Assembly: GCA_016648135.1 (NCBI GenBank)
Contig: JADDOH010000328.1
Location: forward strand, 62,001 to 126,000
Direction of reading: 5' to 3'
Source of the DNA: Agrypnia vestita
Lineage: Eukaryota; Arthropoda; Insecta; Trichoptera; Phryganeidae
DNA: 64,000 nucleotides
The position numbers and the translations under genes were made by a program. The notes under the pieces are model-generated. The model searched no databases. It saw only the letters and a program-made list of their open reading frames with translations, and had not been told where the DNA came from. Position 1 is the stretch's first letter; every line of letters begins with the position of its first letter. This document shows, piece after piece, positions 1-10,815 of the stretch.

Positions 1-192
1 ATAAGTTACTGTAATGATTGTTCAACTTTTTGCAAAAAACAAGTCAGAAATATTGAAAAAAAAATGCAAACTTTGATATTGCATATCTCCATAACTATTG
101 ATATTAGGCCATGGTTGCTGGAACATTTTAGACTCATAACATAGTCAGGAATCTACCGGCCAAGTTTCTTCTGCTAGCTCTGGAACACCCTG
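1..192. mobile_element. Right end of CAGGGTG foldback transposon (family A)
   Basis: This stretch matches the right arm of the palindromic family seen complete at 9605-10136: a run of A, then a segment like TTTGATATTGCATATCTCC, then GGAATCTACC..GCCAAGTTTCT, ending in CACCCTG followed by TA. The left arm lies outside the window. It is noncoding. TA flanks and CAGGGTG ends suggest a Tc1/mariner-like MITE, which is an inference. Confidence 0.75.
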
Positions 193-194
193 TA

Positions 195-640
195 TAATTG
201 AATGTGTCCTAATTACAAAACGAAAGATTATTAACGCTTAAATAATAAGTATTAAATAAGATATTACACTTTAAAGTTTCGAAAATTTTACCATTCATTT
301 TGAATGTCAGTCATTACTTTAAGAACCATGGAAAAGGGAATATAAAAGAAAAAGCTAATCATCATATTTCTTTCGTCTATAAAAAATATAAATTTTTCAT
401 GTAAACTTATACATTGTCTTTGATTTTCACATTTTTCCTCAGATATTGCCTGTGAAATGTCAAAATATACCGTACATTTTTCGAAAATTTTAAAATGTAA
501 TATCTTATTTAATACTTATTATTTAAACATAAATTATCTTTCATTCTGTTATTAACACATTCAATAATATAGTGTAATACTCATTTTTATTATATATGCG
601 ACAGGACCGTGAACTTGGATTTAGCCAGGTTTTGTTGTTT
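195..640. mobile_element. Palindromic MITE with long inverted arms (family B)
   Basis: The left arm (TTGAATGTG.., then AAGTATTAAATAAGATATTACA, with a few differences) is repeated in inverted orientation between about 470 and 570, ending ..ATTCAATAATATAGTG. The same family recurs at 39330-39690, where the outer ends AATCCAAGATAATGGTCCC and its inverse are also visible. It sits directly against the end of the previous element. No coding potential. Confidence 0.65.
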
Positions 641-2313
641 TAGATGTATCACAGATAAGTTTGGGAATGATGAGCGAAACAAAGTCCAAAAAGTATTTTT
701 GTTTATGGGTCATTTTTGACAGAAGTGTCGTTACTATTTATGTCTCGTGTGAAACATTTTATTCTTATAAATTATTTTAATCATTGAGAGAAATACATCA
801 CATGTGGGGAATAAAATCGAAGATAGCAATATCCAAAAAAATGATCTATTTATTAGGCACACGTTTCCTACAAAATCTCGTACATTATAAATAAGTAATT
901 CTCAAAGACTGCACTTCATTTTTTTTTGTATTTCTACCTTTGCTTTTATACCTACCCCACGCATTTTATTTCCCTTTTGATTTGCGTACGCTTTATACGA
1001 ATCGAGGATCGGCCATTCTAACTAGTTGCCAATCTATATCATAACCTTACATTCAATCTGTATATTTTTTAGTTTCTGACAAACACTCGTCGACAAACTA
1101 CATAACATTCCGATATGACGTACCTAACACTTGTGGGATTTATTGATTGGTTATTCACAATATTTAATTCAAAATAGATCATTGCTGGTATATGGATCGA
1201 CATACTTTATTAATATACTGGCTTTTTATATAATGTAAAATAATACATTTCAAAACAAAGATATTCTATACAACAGGGTATTTATCATTCATGAATTAAT
1301 TAATTCAGATTTATTTTATACTAATATTATTTTTCAGTTAAATTTTGTTTTTGTTTTACACCCAGCTCTTTTCATTTAGATATAGGTATACTGTTCTTAC
1401 AAACATATATTATAAAATTAATTCTAAATCACAATCATTCGGTCGATGTGATTATTCAAAATTTATTACATAATATATAATATGATGTTTAAAATGATCT
1501 ATTAACAGTGAATTAAAGGGGTAGTCTACTGTAAGCTTACAAAAATATAGACAATTTTAGGAATTAATTATTTGAAAACCACAAACGTACACTAATTTAT
1601 ATTATGCTTTTTATTTAAACACACGTTTACATTTTTTATACAAAATTAACATTTCAAAAAAGTCAATTGAAAGGCTTGTTTCTTAGGTATAGCATAGAAT
1701 ATTAACTAGAAAGTGGTGAAACCATTTTATTTATTTTGTTTTATTGACGAAAAAAAACCTTTAATTTTCTTCCCCTATTGAATTTTTGACCTAAAAATTT
1801 GCATGAAAAGTTTTAATATTTCATAAAAAAAAACATATTATTGAAAACACTGCTCGTCACATCTTGGCAAAGTGAATTCATTAATTAATTAAGAAATATA
1901 TCGTGTACACAGTTTTGCTGTTCCAGCGCAGCAGCCTTCCACGCAACATTGTACAACTTTTTTTAAAAGAAATAATTTTGTTTTTTTCGTAAATTAATTT
2001 TCATTTGTAGTTTTTTAATAATTCCTCAAAGTCAAGCCAATTTTTCGTGCATTCGTATGTGAATGTTTATCGCGTTGTATTATTGGGTCACAACCAATTA
2101 CCGTATACTTTTATAGCAATTTTATTTTCGCTTAATGAAAGCAATGGATTATTTTATATTCTGTATTAATATGTCGGAATATGCTTCACGCCTGTAACAC
2201 GAATAATATTTCTAAAACTGTCGTCAGTGTGCCTCCATATTATTATAAGTAAATTAAATAATCCGTTAGTCTTATCTGCAATAATTATATCGGTAATATT
2301 TATTTAATTTATT
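641..2313. other. AT-rich intronic/intergenic DNA, nothing assigned
   Basis: No ORF with family resemblance, no tRNA-like boxes and no clear inverted repeats were recognised. Given the acceptor just before 2849, it is probably intron of the tensin gene (inference). Confidence 0.4.
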
Positions 2314-2660
2314 ACAATATTTTCACTGTACACCACTAAAAGGATAGACAACATCTAATATTAATCTTTTTATAGACTTGTTAGAATATTTTCATAGGAC
2401 ACCACTAAAAGGATAAACAACATTGCTCTGTTTATAGGCTAATTACAATATTTTCATAGGACACCACTAAAAGGATAAACAACGTTGCTCTCTTTATAGG
2501 TTAATTACAATATTTTCACAGGACACCACTATAACGATAGAAAATATATAATATTGTTCTTTTTATAGGCTTATTAGAATATTTTCACTCTACATCACTA
2601 AAAGGATAAAGAATATTTAATATCACTCTCTTTATAGGCTTATTAAAATATTTACACTGG
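2314..2660. repeat. Minisatellite, about five imperfect units of 60-70 bp
   Basis: The core AATATTTTCAYNGNACACCACTAAAAGGATA followed by a variable part and TTTATAGGCTTATTA recurs about five times, degenerating toward both ends. It ends about 190 bp upstream of the tensin exon. Confidence 0.85.
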
Positions 2661-2848
2661 GATACAACATGATATTACTCTGTTTGTCATTGTTTGTTGG
2701 TTTATCAAATAGATCATCATTTTCTGCGAAACGGCTTTCTTTCTGACAATCTCATTCTTTCTCTCGCATTTGTCTCGTCAGCGAATCAAAGATAAATATG
2801 TGTATAAGAATTTATCCAATATATTATTTATAACGCGATCTCCCTCAG

Positions 2849-3476
2849 CAGCCGGCAGGAGCAGCGGCGAGGGCCCCATCTACGCCACGGTGGCCCGGCG
2901 CAGCGGTGGCGGGGCCGGGGCGCCCAGCCCGCTGAGCGCGTCCATGGACTCGGGCATCAGCAGCGCGGGCCGGCGGCAGGGCTCCCCCTCGCCGGGCGCG
3001 CGGCGCCGCGAGCTGGACGAGCTGCTGCGCGACATGATGCGCACCGTGGAGGCGCTGCCCGGCCCCGGGCCCGGCCCGCCCGCGCCCGCGCCCGAGGAGG
3101 ACATCCCCTACCACGCGCGCGCCGACTCGCGCCCGTTCGCCTACACCGCGCCGCCAGACGCCGCCATGCTGCGCTGCCAGCCGCACCTCTCCAGCCCGAG
3201 CCTCGTGCGCCGCGCGCTCGCGGCTCCCGCGCACCCGCCCGTGTCGGCGCACCCGCCCGCGCACCCCACCACGGACCCGCTGGACCCCATCGACACCATC
3301 TTCACCGCGGAGGCCAACGAGTCCTTCCGGCGGCGGGAGCGGCGCGAGGCGCTGGCCCGCCCGCCCCCGCCCGCGCTGTCGCCCGTCCCGCCCAGGAAGG
3401 AGCAGCGCCTCAAGAGGGAGGAGCAGATCACCACGGTCACCACCAGAGCGCTGCCCTACGAGAGCCTCTACTCGGG
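2849..3476 (+). CDS. by: Tensin (blistery) exon, proline/arginine-rich linker region
   Basis: This GC-rich exon, in sharp contrast to its AT-rich surroundings, encodes a low-complexity tensin linker: EGPIYATVARRS, an LD-like motif ELDELLRDMM, long Pro/Ala stretches, and ends KEQRLKREEQITTVTTRAL then PYESLYSG. The start is set by acceptor-like AGs in CTCAGCAGCCGGCAG (AG at 2847-2848 or 2850-2851). The open frame runs further upstream, to a TTG, but that part is AT-rich and looks intronic. The donor GTGAGT at 3477 leaves two bases of a codon. These join in frame to the exon at 43626 (..YSG/VDAPISREYG), which is the main evidence that the two belong together. An N-terminal exon lies either before the window or unseen in it. 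Tensins link integrin adhesions to actin. The family assignment comes from the C-terminal exons; this exon alone would not identify it. Confidence 0.85.
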
Positions 3477-4719
3477 GTGAGTCTCGCAATTATTTCCCTA
3501 AAATAAGTTACAATTAGTGCATTGGGTGTTGACGCAACGTGTGTACATTTTTTCCAAATGAAGAGAACGCAACAAAAAATTAATAGCCAACGTTCTTCGA
3601 GTTTTTCGATGCCTCCGCGATAAAAAAAACATTAATTTAATCCCTTAATTGAACGCGAACATAAGGAGGTGTCGAAAGTGCTTTATTTTGTTAAAACTAA
3701 ACACTATTTCGTACAACAGAAAATTTTCTTTTGATGAAGTATATTATTTTAGCGCGCAATTCAAAACTTGAAAACAAATGGACACTTTATGTTAACGCCC
3801 AGGTACAGGGATTCGCTAAATTATCCGTGTGGTTTTATTCTATTTGCAAATCATACAGTTAAATAATAATAAGTAATACGAGTATAATAATAAATGCAAC
3901 CATTTACCTTTTTCCCGAATTATCAATGAACTTAGTTATATAGTGTACTTTTAATAATGAAAAATAACGTTATGCACTGTAAAATATAATAAGAAGTGAA
4001 AACGTTTTCTTCTATTGATGCAAGAAGTGATATAAAATAAATTTAAAAATAAATACATAAGAAAAATTCCTATGGGAACGAGAAAGTGATAGAATAGCGA
4101 TTAAAAACTAATATTTTAATAATAAGTAATTGTAATAATAATATAATATATACATACAAGACGTGATAACGAATAAAACGGTCTGTGCGGCCTTTATAAT
4201 GTATATATTTTCATCTAATTTGTAGCTGAGGTGTTGAAAACATCTAACTCCTTACGTGTGAATTATACAAAACAACTATATAAAAATTTTGAGTGTATAC
4301 GCAATGTCTAAATGTATATGTCAATGCAAGTAAAAATTAATTTACTAAGATGTTTAAATACTCCTGATGGATTTTCATTAAAAGCTATACATAAAATACG
4401 GCACTTGAAATTTTTAATTGCTACATGACATCAGTCGTTTAATAACCTTATTCCTCCACAATTAGACCATCACTAATATTAATAACTACCATGGTGTTCG
4501 TCTAATTGTCTGTAATTTACAACGAGATTGTATAGGGCCATTTTACCTCCTGTGTTTAGTTCTGATGAAAGTTTTTCTACGAATAGATCAATAGTGTATT
4601 TCGTGACTATGAATACTCGTATGAATCAATATCTTTAAAAATACTACCAAGAAAATAAATGCACAAAGCAACATAGCCATCGAATAAATTTAATACGCCT
4701 ATAAGTAATCAGGCTGAAT
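3477..4719. other. by: Intron DNA, no element recognised
   Basis: AT-rich sequence after the donor. I see no ORF, repeat arm or tRNA-like box worth naming. Confidence 0.4.
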
Positions 4720-5139
4720 AGTGTTAAAAAGCGTACTAAAGAGATCTGGATATCATTATGGAATGGTACAAATGATCACAAGGGAATGCGTTTAAAAAGT
4801 ATACAGACAAATATTCCTAGCAAACCCTGGTTTAGTAATAAAAAACTTTCCAAAAGGACTATCTCCATAATCTCTAGAATGAGAATTGGCCATTGTCTAG
4901 TAGCTGTCCATTTGTTCAGACTGAACATAGTGGATAGTCCGACGTGTGAGTGTGGTTCGAAGGAGGAGACTCTTGATCACATGTTTTTTAATTTTCGGAA
5001 CCCCAATACCCTTTACAACGAGCTAACCGAGGCTAAACTTCAACTCCCAACCAATATTTGCCATCTCCTTGCTATGAACTCAACTAATCTAATAGCGATA
5101 ATGTCAAAATTCTTGTTAGTAAATGACATAAATATATAA
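4720..5139 (+). pseudogene. LINE C-terminal fragment (after-RT/RNase H end)
   Basis: The open frame reads VKKRTKEIWISLWNG.., then HLFRLNIVDSPTCECG and KEETLDHMFF. This is the Cys/His signature (C-x-C-x(6)-LDH) found at the C-terminus of many insect non-LTR retrotransposon ORF2 proteins. It is 5'-truncated, with no polymerase motifs. A more damaged copy lies at 22325-23130. The tail to about 5215 resembles that copy's 3'UTR (..GCACAAATC.GTCTTTA then GGATTGCCTAATTTTAAG). Confidence 0.75.
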
Positions 5140-5577
5140 TTAATCATACCCATTCCTGGAAACATCTCATATATAACTTGTAAAATGGCACAAATCGCTC
5201 TTTAGGGGAGGATTGCCTAATTTTAAGAATAAGTGTAAGTAATCATATGACCATTTTTCCATTGTACTAAGGCGTTATTAATCAGGGTTTAGTAATTTTT
5301 CTCCTGATGACATAAAAAATTCTAAGTAGTCCCTTGCGCTGAAGTTATGTCATTTTTTTCTACGAAATCTCTCGTGACCAATCATCGAAATCGTTTTCGC
5401 TGTTAGGCTGTTAAAACAAATTATAATCTAAACCACAAAAGAAAACAATGACGTTATCGTATGTCATCTTGTATTGTGCATTTTAATTCATGGAATACTA
5501 TAAAGATGTCCGCTTTGTTGGGTTTTACTAAAATGTAACGCGTTGCTTGGTCATTTTTTTTTTAAATAGTGCGTATA

Positions 5578-6015
5578 CAGAGTGTAATAGATCAAGTCCA
5601 CAACATTCCACAGGTACATTCCTACCTGAATTGTTGGTCGAAAATGTTTAAGCAACAATGTCCAAATACCAAAAGTTATGCAGATAAGGGACTTTAAATT
5701 TTGCATGTTGTTTTCAAAATTTCTAACTTATTTTCTGCAAAACGTTGGACTATCATTACAGTAATTTATATGGAATTTAAAAATTTATTCGCTCGAATGC
5801 AAGTCAAATATAAAGATAAAAACCTTACAAAATATTTTTTTGAAATTTCTGCATGGTTTTAATGATTTTAATTGACTTGGGCGAATGAATCTTTAATATT
5901 CCATTTAAATTCCATATAATAGTCTGCCAAGGTTTTACATAAAAAAGTCAGATACATTGAAAAAAAATGCAATCTTTGTAATTGTTTATCTCGGTAAAGT
6001 TCCGTTACACCCTGT
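5578..6015. mobile_element. Foldback transposon family A, complete but diverged copy
   Basis: It starts CAGAGTGTAATAG after TA and ends GTTACACCCTG before TA. Arms and centre (AAGTCAAATA.., inverse TTGACTTGG) match the other copies. Noncoding palindrome. Confidence 0.8.
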
Positions 6016-6043
6016 ATATTGTGTTAATATTAAGACCACTAAG

Positions 6044-6188
6044 GGCCGGTTGTTTGATCATTAGGTAGAGTAATAGTTACGCAAAAAGTTTAGATTTTAC
6101 GGAAACAGGTGTTTTGATTGGTGGAAAACGGTCAAGTCTATGCTTTTTTCTTAATTATTACTCTTACGCCTGATCAAACAACCGGCCC
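6044..6188. mobile_element. Tourist-like MITE with GGGCCGGTTGTTT ends (family C), TAA duplication
   Basis: The terminal inverted repeat is GGGCCGGTTGTTTGATCA and its inverse, with the direct repeat TAA on both sides (6041-6043 and 6189-6191). A 3-bp TWA duplication is typical of PIF/Harbinger MITEs. Related copies: 8163-8307, 55989-56137, 57178-57297 and a fragment near 47932. Confidence 0.85.
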
Positions 6189-6429
6189 TAAGCAACTATG
6201 ACCATGCGAAAAGCCGCAAAATTTCATATTCACGCGTTCCCATGTGAGGTATCTATTTCATACTTGCACACGCTCGCAGAAATATAAATATTCTTGTGTT
6301 TTTCTGTTTTTGGAGTTTTCTGAAACCCGCAACGGATGCCGAGAATTACTATTTTTTTATTTATTATATTTATTTATAGTATTTATAGTAGATACATAAT
6401 GTTTTTTTTAAATAAATTGATTCTATGTT

Positions 6430-7088
6430 ATAACATTTTTACATACATTATACTCCCCATAATATGAGCCAAAGCTCGAGCTTATGAGAGGAGTATTTAC
6501 AAGCTAAATTAAAATATAAAAGCAGAAACCATTTAGAAGTAGTAATTTTTTTTATTATACAGAAATCATTTGAGACATGCGGGCAATGTTACAATTCATC
6601 GCTTTCCAAAATTATGGATTTGATTTCTTTCTTAAACTGTTCGTATTTTGGAATGTTTCTTTCTTGAAATTTGTTTTGCGACAGCAATGTATTGTACCAT
6701 TTAAGTCCCAAGCATGTATAATGATTTTGTGCTATGGTGGTTCTTAAATATGGTATCTTTATTTGTCCCTTTTTTTATGTGGGATTATTATAAAATAATC
6801 GTTGTAAATTTGGCATAGGGAGTTTGTTTTGTTTATTTTCGTGAGTGATGGTACATTAAATTCTCGATATATATTTACAGTAGGATAGTCATAAGGATTT
6901 TTGAGAATGGTTTTAATAATTATTTTTTGCATTATTATTGACGGCTGCACGGTGGACTTGTAAGCCCCTCCCCAGCCAATAATACCATACCGTAAGAGGG
7001 ACTGCACTAACGCGTAATACACCATTTTAATAGTATTTTTGTTTAATATATTACGTAGATCGTAAAAAACATAGATCAATTTTCTCAA
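6430..7088 (-). pseudogene. LINE reverse-transcriptase tail, Jockey-like, 5'-truncated
   Basis: On the minus strand, 7088 down to 6759 encodes LRNILNKNTIKMVYYALVQS, LLRYGIIGWGGAY and, further on, PSLTKINKTNSLCQIYNDYF: the thumb/C-terminal region of insect Jockey-like polymerases. After a frameshift near 6759 the homologous end continues (..YTCLGLKWYNTLLSQNKF) to a stop at 6589-6591. The 3' tail to about 6430 is AT-rich. No endonuclease or catalytic YxDD box remains. Confidence 0.8.
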
Positions 7089-7091
7089 CGG

Positions 7092-7378
7092 TCAGATTGA
7101 CATCGAGAGTGAGATCATCTCCCTTTGGATTTCAACTTTTTCGACCTCCGATTGCGCGCGCGCCTGTTTCGCATTTCCCAACCAGTTGTTTGCCCATAAA
7201 GACCAGCGCCGAGACCAAGTCCAAAATGGAAGCTCGCGATTGCGTCGCGAAACCTCTCGACTGGACATTCTCATTGGCTTGCAACCAGACCCTACATGCG
7301 TCCACTGCAGGCCGACCCTGCACGGCCGCGCGTTCACCAAACTCGTGACCCACTCTGCGACGTGTCATCTTCTCAGCC
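7092..7378. other. GC-rich patch of unknown origin
   Basis: This block is distinctly GC-rich, with CpG-rich words (GCGCGCGCGCC, CACGGCCGCGCG). It has overlapping open frames on both strands, none with recognisable homology. It abuts the LINE fragment on the left and the Harbinger-like element on the right. It could be a fragment of another transposon. Confidence 0.3.
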
Positions 7379-7692
7379 TTCGCGCTTGTTCAGACACAGC
7401 GGGAACCGTTCAGTTTCAAAATCGCGTTTCAAAACACGCGATTTGTGTCATCTGTTCACACAGCCGCGGTTAATAAGCGATTTGTGCGCGCGAAAATAAA
7501 CGTCAGTTTGACAGTTCTGGTGCCGTTCTCCATCTTTGAATATCAGAGATATAGTCCGTCTAACTTATCTGAAGAATGGCCAAATTTGGAACTAACGACG
7601 CCATATTGGATTATCTACAGCTGACAGACTTTGTTTACAGAGGGGTTCACGACTGTTTCGATAGTTTTTTAAGAAAATTTTAGATTGTCACC

Positions 7693-8045
7693 ATGCCAAA
7701 AACCATTAAAAGCGGTGTTCGGGAAATAATCTTGAAAATGCACACGTTTTTTGAAGAGGAACAACGTCTAAAAGCCCCAATTATACCGTTTGATTTTGTT
7801 CATAGACTTATTGCCGCCACTTCAGGTTAGTGCTGCCATGCAGTTATAATGATTTTCCCATACTTAGTTTTTTATTTTACTATTATACAATTTCTTCGGA
7901 TATTTCTGAATCGGCAATTTACAAAATAGTTAAAGAAGGTAAAATGGCCGTGGAAATGGGTATTAAAATATCTACACCCGGAAAAAAAAGAACAAGGATA
8001 AGTGGAAAAATTGAATTAGATGCCGTAAGATGGGAAAAGTTTTAG
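7693..8045 (+). pseudogene. N-terminal helix-turn-helix exons of an IS630/mariner-like transposase
   Basis: Exon 1 (7693-7825) starts at ATG in CACCATGCC and reads MPKTIKSGVREIILKMHTFF.., ending ..RLIAATS before donor GTTAGT. Exon 2 (about 7900-8045) continues ISESAIYKIVKEGK, then PGKKRTRISGKIELDAVRW, and stops at TAG. The pattern of a helical N-terminus, then S-E/R-x-T/A-[VI]-Y-[RK]-I and a PGKKR linker, resembles HTH regions of insect IS630/mariner-like transposases. The exon 2 acceptor reads TTCTTCGG instead of the expected CAG, so splicing is probably broken. Catalytic DDE/D residues are absent. A related start is at 62178. Confidence 0.6.
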
Positions 8046-8162
8046 AACATATTTTATTCGATAATTTTTATTATTTATACTTTTTATTACATAATTTATT
8101 AACGAGTTCATTTGTATAAACATCTTTTTTCAAAAATAAACTTTTTTATTTATGCACATTAA

Positions 8163-8307
8163 AGACTGGTTGCATCAACTTACTTTATAGCAATAGTTCA
8201 TTTAAAGCATAGATTTTTACGAGAGCGAGTTGTTTGATCGGTGGAAAATGCAAAATATCTATGCTTTGAACGAAAGATTACTATTAACCAAGTTGATACA
8301 ACGGCCC
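8163..8307. mobile_element. Family C MITE with TAA duplication
   Basis: The ends AGACTGGTTG and CAACGGCCC are degenerate forms of the family's GGGCCGGTTG ends. TAA flanks at 8160-8162 and 8308-8310. Internal inverted words (TTTAAAGCATAGATTTT / AAATATCTATGCTTTGAA). Confidence 0.75.
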
Positions 8308-8385
8308 TAAACCGATTGATATCCTTAGGTGTTACTGAGTTAAACATGGTGGTCATGATCATTAGGTATGAGACACCGAATAAAA

Positions 8386-8570
8386 CCGGCGCCACACTGC
8401 GCGGATCTTCCGCCGCGTCTCTTCTGTCGTGGAACATCGCTACATTTCTTTCCATACAATATGCGCTTATTAAACACACTACGCGGATGATTGGTCGATC
8501 TATTTGCTTTGCCGATTTGGCGCAACGGAAAAAAACGCGGCAGAAGATCTGCGTAATGTGGCGCCGGCCT
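8386..8570. mobile_element. MITE with GGCCGGCGCCACACTGCGCG ends (family D)
   Basis: Inverted ends: ACCGGCGCCACACTGCGCGG.. at left and ..GTGGCGCCGGCCT at right, with subterminal GATCTTCCGC / GCAGAAGATC. Related copies: 28107-28239, and one just upstream of the exon at 61688. Noncoding; open frames through it are accidental. Confidence 0.75.
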
Positions 8571-8954
8571 AAAAGAATTATTATTGTTTGTTTTTTTCCT
8601 GAAAATTGTATTTTTCTTTGATTTTGAAAAAACGCCATTTTGTGATGTTGTGTATTTTACAGATGTATATTTTGATAAATTTATTTGTACGTTAGTTTAC
8701 ATTTTTTGTTTTTTATCGAGTCGTATACTGCTTAATAATTTGTTTAAGAAAAAACGAATTTGCATAAAATTCCCTACAAATGAGATCATTTTTAGACTAT
8801 GGGCAGTACCACAACGATTGGGACGCCCTCCTTTATTCTCCAGATAAGTTGGACGGACTATATATTCGCTCATTACTTTGTTGACGACGGCCGTGTTCCA
8901 TGGCAAGACACATAAATATCATTCTGTCAGTTCATTTTTGGTGAATAAATACCT

Positions 8955-9111
8955 ACTTCTCTGAAATATTCTTTTCCAAATATCTCCACCAAATCCTGCC
9001 AAGCTTGGTTCTTGGCATATTTGAGTAATCCTCACACTGAAGATCCCATATTACGGGTCTTTTCTCCACTTTATTAATAAAAAATTCAGTATCAAAGCGA
9101 TCCATAACCAT
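8955..9111 (-). pseudogene. MADF DNA-binding exon, frameshifted
   Basis: The minus strand from ATG at 9109-9111 reads MVMDRFDTEFFINKVEKRP, then VIWDLQCEDYSN: a MADF/Myb-SANT-like start with the acidic/hydrophobic FI-x-x-VEKRPxxWD core. A small deletion after YSN, relative to the copy at 18477-18630, breaks the frame before the W-Q-E-L-V-E-I-F helix. It is probably the first exon of the accessory DNA-binding protein of a PIF/Harbinger ancestor. Confidence 0.7.
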
Positions 9112-9604
9112 AGAAAAGAGAATATAATCCACGCGTGCTCCTGTTGTGACATGAAACCGTGCGGTGCCCGCAACGCGACTGAACGCTCTCGTAATGCCCC
9201 ATAGTAATAGGATCGTGCGGGCGCCGTGCGGGTCTATTTTCTAGCGGTTGGGTTGCGGGCACCGCAGCGGTTGACTAACCGCACGGTTGTGTCTGAACGA
9301 TCACATACAAACCTAGGTAAATGAGACCCGCACGGATCTCATGCGATTCTGAAACGGCACGGTTCCCGCTGTGTCTGAACAAGCGCTTCAAGTCACTAAC
9401 AGAAATCTCTTAGTGTTGTTTTTATCTAACTATTATTAATAGCAATTCTCGCATAATTGGTTCAGCTTACATCTGTATATTTGCATTGTCATGTGGAATC
9501 CCCGACTGGATGCACTTCGATAAGTTGGTGTATAATACGCGTAACTTAAATATATTATTTACCGCCCTCCTGCTATTGGTTATGACGCCCTAAAAATATA
9601 TATA

Positions 9605-10136
9605 CAGGGTGTACCAGAGCTAGCGGCAGAAACTTGGCCGATAGATTCCTGACTATGTTATATAAGTCTAAAATGTTCAAGCAAACATGACCTAATATAA
9701 ATAGTTATGAAGATATGCAATATCAAAGTTTGCATTTTTTTTTTCAATATTTCTGACTTGTTTTTTGCAAAAAGTTGAACTATCATTACAGTAACTTATA
9801 TCGATTATGAAAAATTCATTTACTTCAATACAACTTAAATAAAATGATAAAAACCTTGTAAAAAAAATAACTTTTTTCAATTTTTGCAAGGTTTTTATCA
9901 TTTTATTCGACTTGTATTATAGCGAATGAATTTTTCGTTGATCAAAATAAGTTACTGTAATAATAGTTCAATTGTTTGCAAAAAATAAGTCAAAATATTG
10001 AAAAAAAATGCAAAATTTGATATTGCATATCTCCATAACTATTGATATTAGACCATGGTTGCTTGAACATTTTAGATTTATAACATAATCAGGAATCTAC
10101 CTGCCAAGTTTCTGCTGCTAGCTCTGGTACATCCTG
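9605..10136. mobile_element. Foldback transposon family A, best complete copy
   Basis: A 532-bp near-palindrome: CAGGGTGTACCAGAGCTAGC.. at left, ..GCTAGCTCTGGTACATCCTG at right, with TA on both sides. The arms run nearly the full length and meet around TTTTTGCAAGGTTTTTATCA. The whole unit could fold into one long hairpin. Open frames inside are low-complexity and not real genes. Confidence 0.9.
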
Positions 10137-10815
10137 TAGGTATATAAACTTTATTTGACAGTCAAGTGACTGGTGTGTGTAATGAGAGATGAGATTGTGT
10201 ATGTGTGTGAATATGTTAAGATGAATCCGTGTGTATGCGAGGTATGTTAGGTTGAAGATGCCAATAAATAGATTAAACATTAAAAAAAATACATAAAAAC
10301 TATCGAGTGTGAAAAAGCTCTGGAAAAGGCGAAGCATAATTGACGTTCTGGGACAGACTTTTTAACTTTTTTTCTACATCCAGGTGTGAAATATTTAAAC
10401 AAACTTCTCACCTCCATAAGTAATGAAGTTAATTGCCAGAAAAATAACAAAAAAATTAAATGTTTATGGTAAAATAAAATTCTCCTAATATTGTATATAA
10501 CACAATTGCTCGTTATAGAAGTTATCTTCGCTTTTTTATTTAAAATATACTTATACTGTATACTCTTGTTCTCTACCTATTCTCCTAACTTATTATTAGA
10601 ATACTTATTAACCAATATACAACGTAAAATATTACTGTACACACTGATTATGGCACATACTTTTTCTGATTATATTATAATGTTAATGCTAATTTTACTC
10701 TTTCAATTAGTGTTAACATTATAATGTAATCAGAAAAATATTAGGCCTGCATTTTATACAAATAATAATATAGGAAAACTCCTCATAAATTCAAAAGATT
10801 AATAATTGAGGTATT
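10137..10815. other. by: Intron DNA, no element recognised
   Basis: AT-rich. Short palindromic words around 10660-10740 (ATTATAATGTTAATGCTAATT and inverse) may be a small foldback. Nothing else to name. Confidence 0.35.

Larger units (their letters stand above)
7552..8860 (+). mobile_element. Nested TA-flanked mariner/IS630-like element
   Basis: Inverted ends TAGTCCGTCYAACTTATCTG lie at 7552 and 8860, within TA-rich flanks. The insertion splits a sequence that is continuous in the related element at 18267-18894 (GAATATATCTCTG at about 18716), so that copy serves as an empty-site reference implying a TA duplication. It contains the first two exons of a transposase-like gene but no catalytic domain, and has itself received two MITEs. 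Confidence 0.75.
7382..9386. mobile_element. PIF/Harbinger-like nonautonomous element carrying a MADF exon and a nested transposon
   Basis: Identical 26-bp terminal inverted repeats begin GCGCTTGTTCAGACAC, at 7382-7407 and 9361-9386. They are flanked by the 3-bp direct repeat TTC (7379-7381, 9387-9389). Subterminal GC-rich repeats (CGTGCGGTGCCCGC and relatives) follow. The minus strand carries a MADF DNA-binding exon near the right end. No DDE transposase is present. A related, shorter element is at 18267-18894. The centre is interrupted by a separate element at 7552-8860. PIF/Harbinger elements are known to encode a transposase plus a Myb/SANT-type protein and to make 3-bp duplications; the assignment rests on that combination. 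Confidence 0.75.

Noticed and set aside
2845..3489. Long minus-strand frames over the tensin GC-rich exon
   Set aside because: They arise from high GC on the coding strand; they have no domain or splice logic, while the plus-strand frame joins in phase to tensin.
8241..8621. 126-codon plus and 146-codon minus frames
   Set aside because: They run across two MITEs and their spacer; not a gene.
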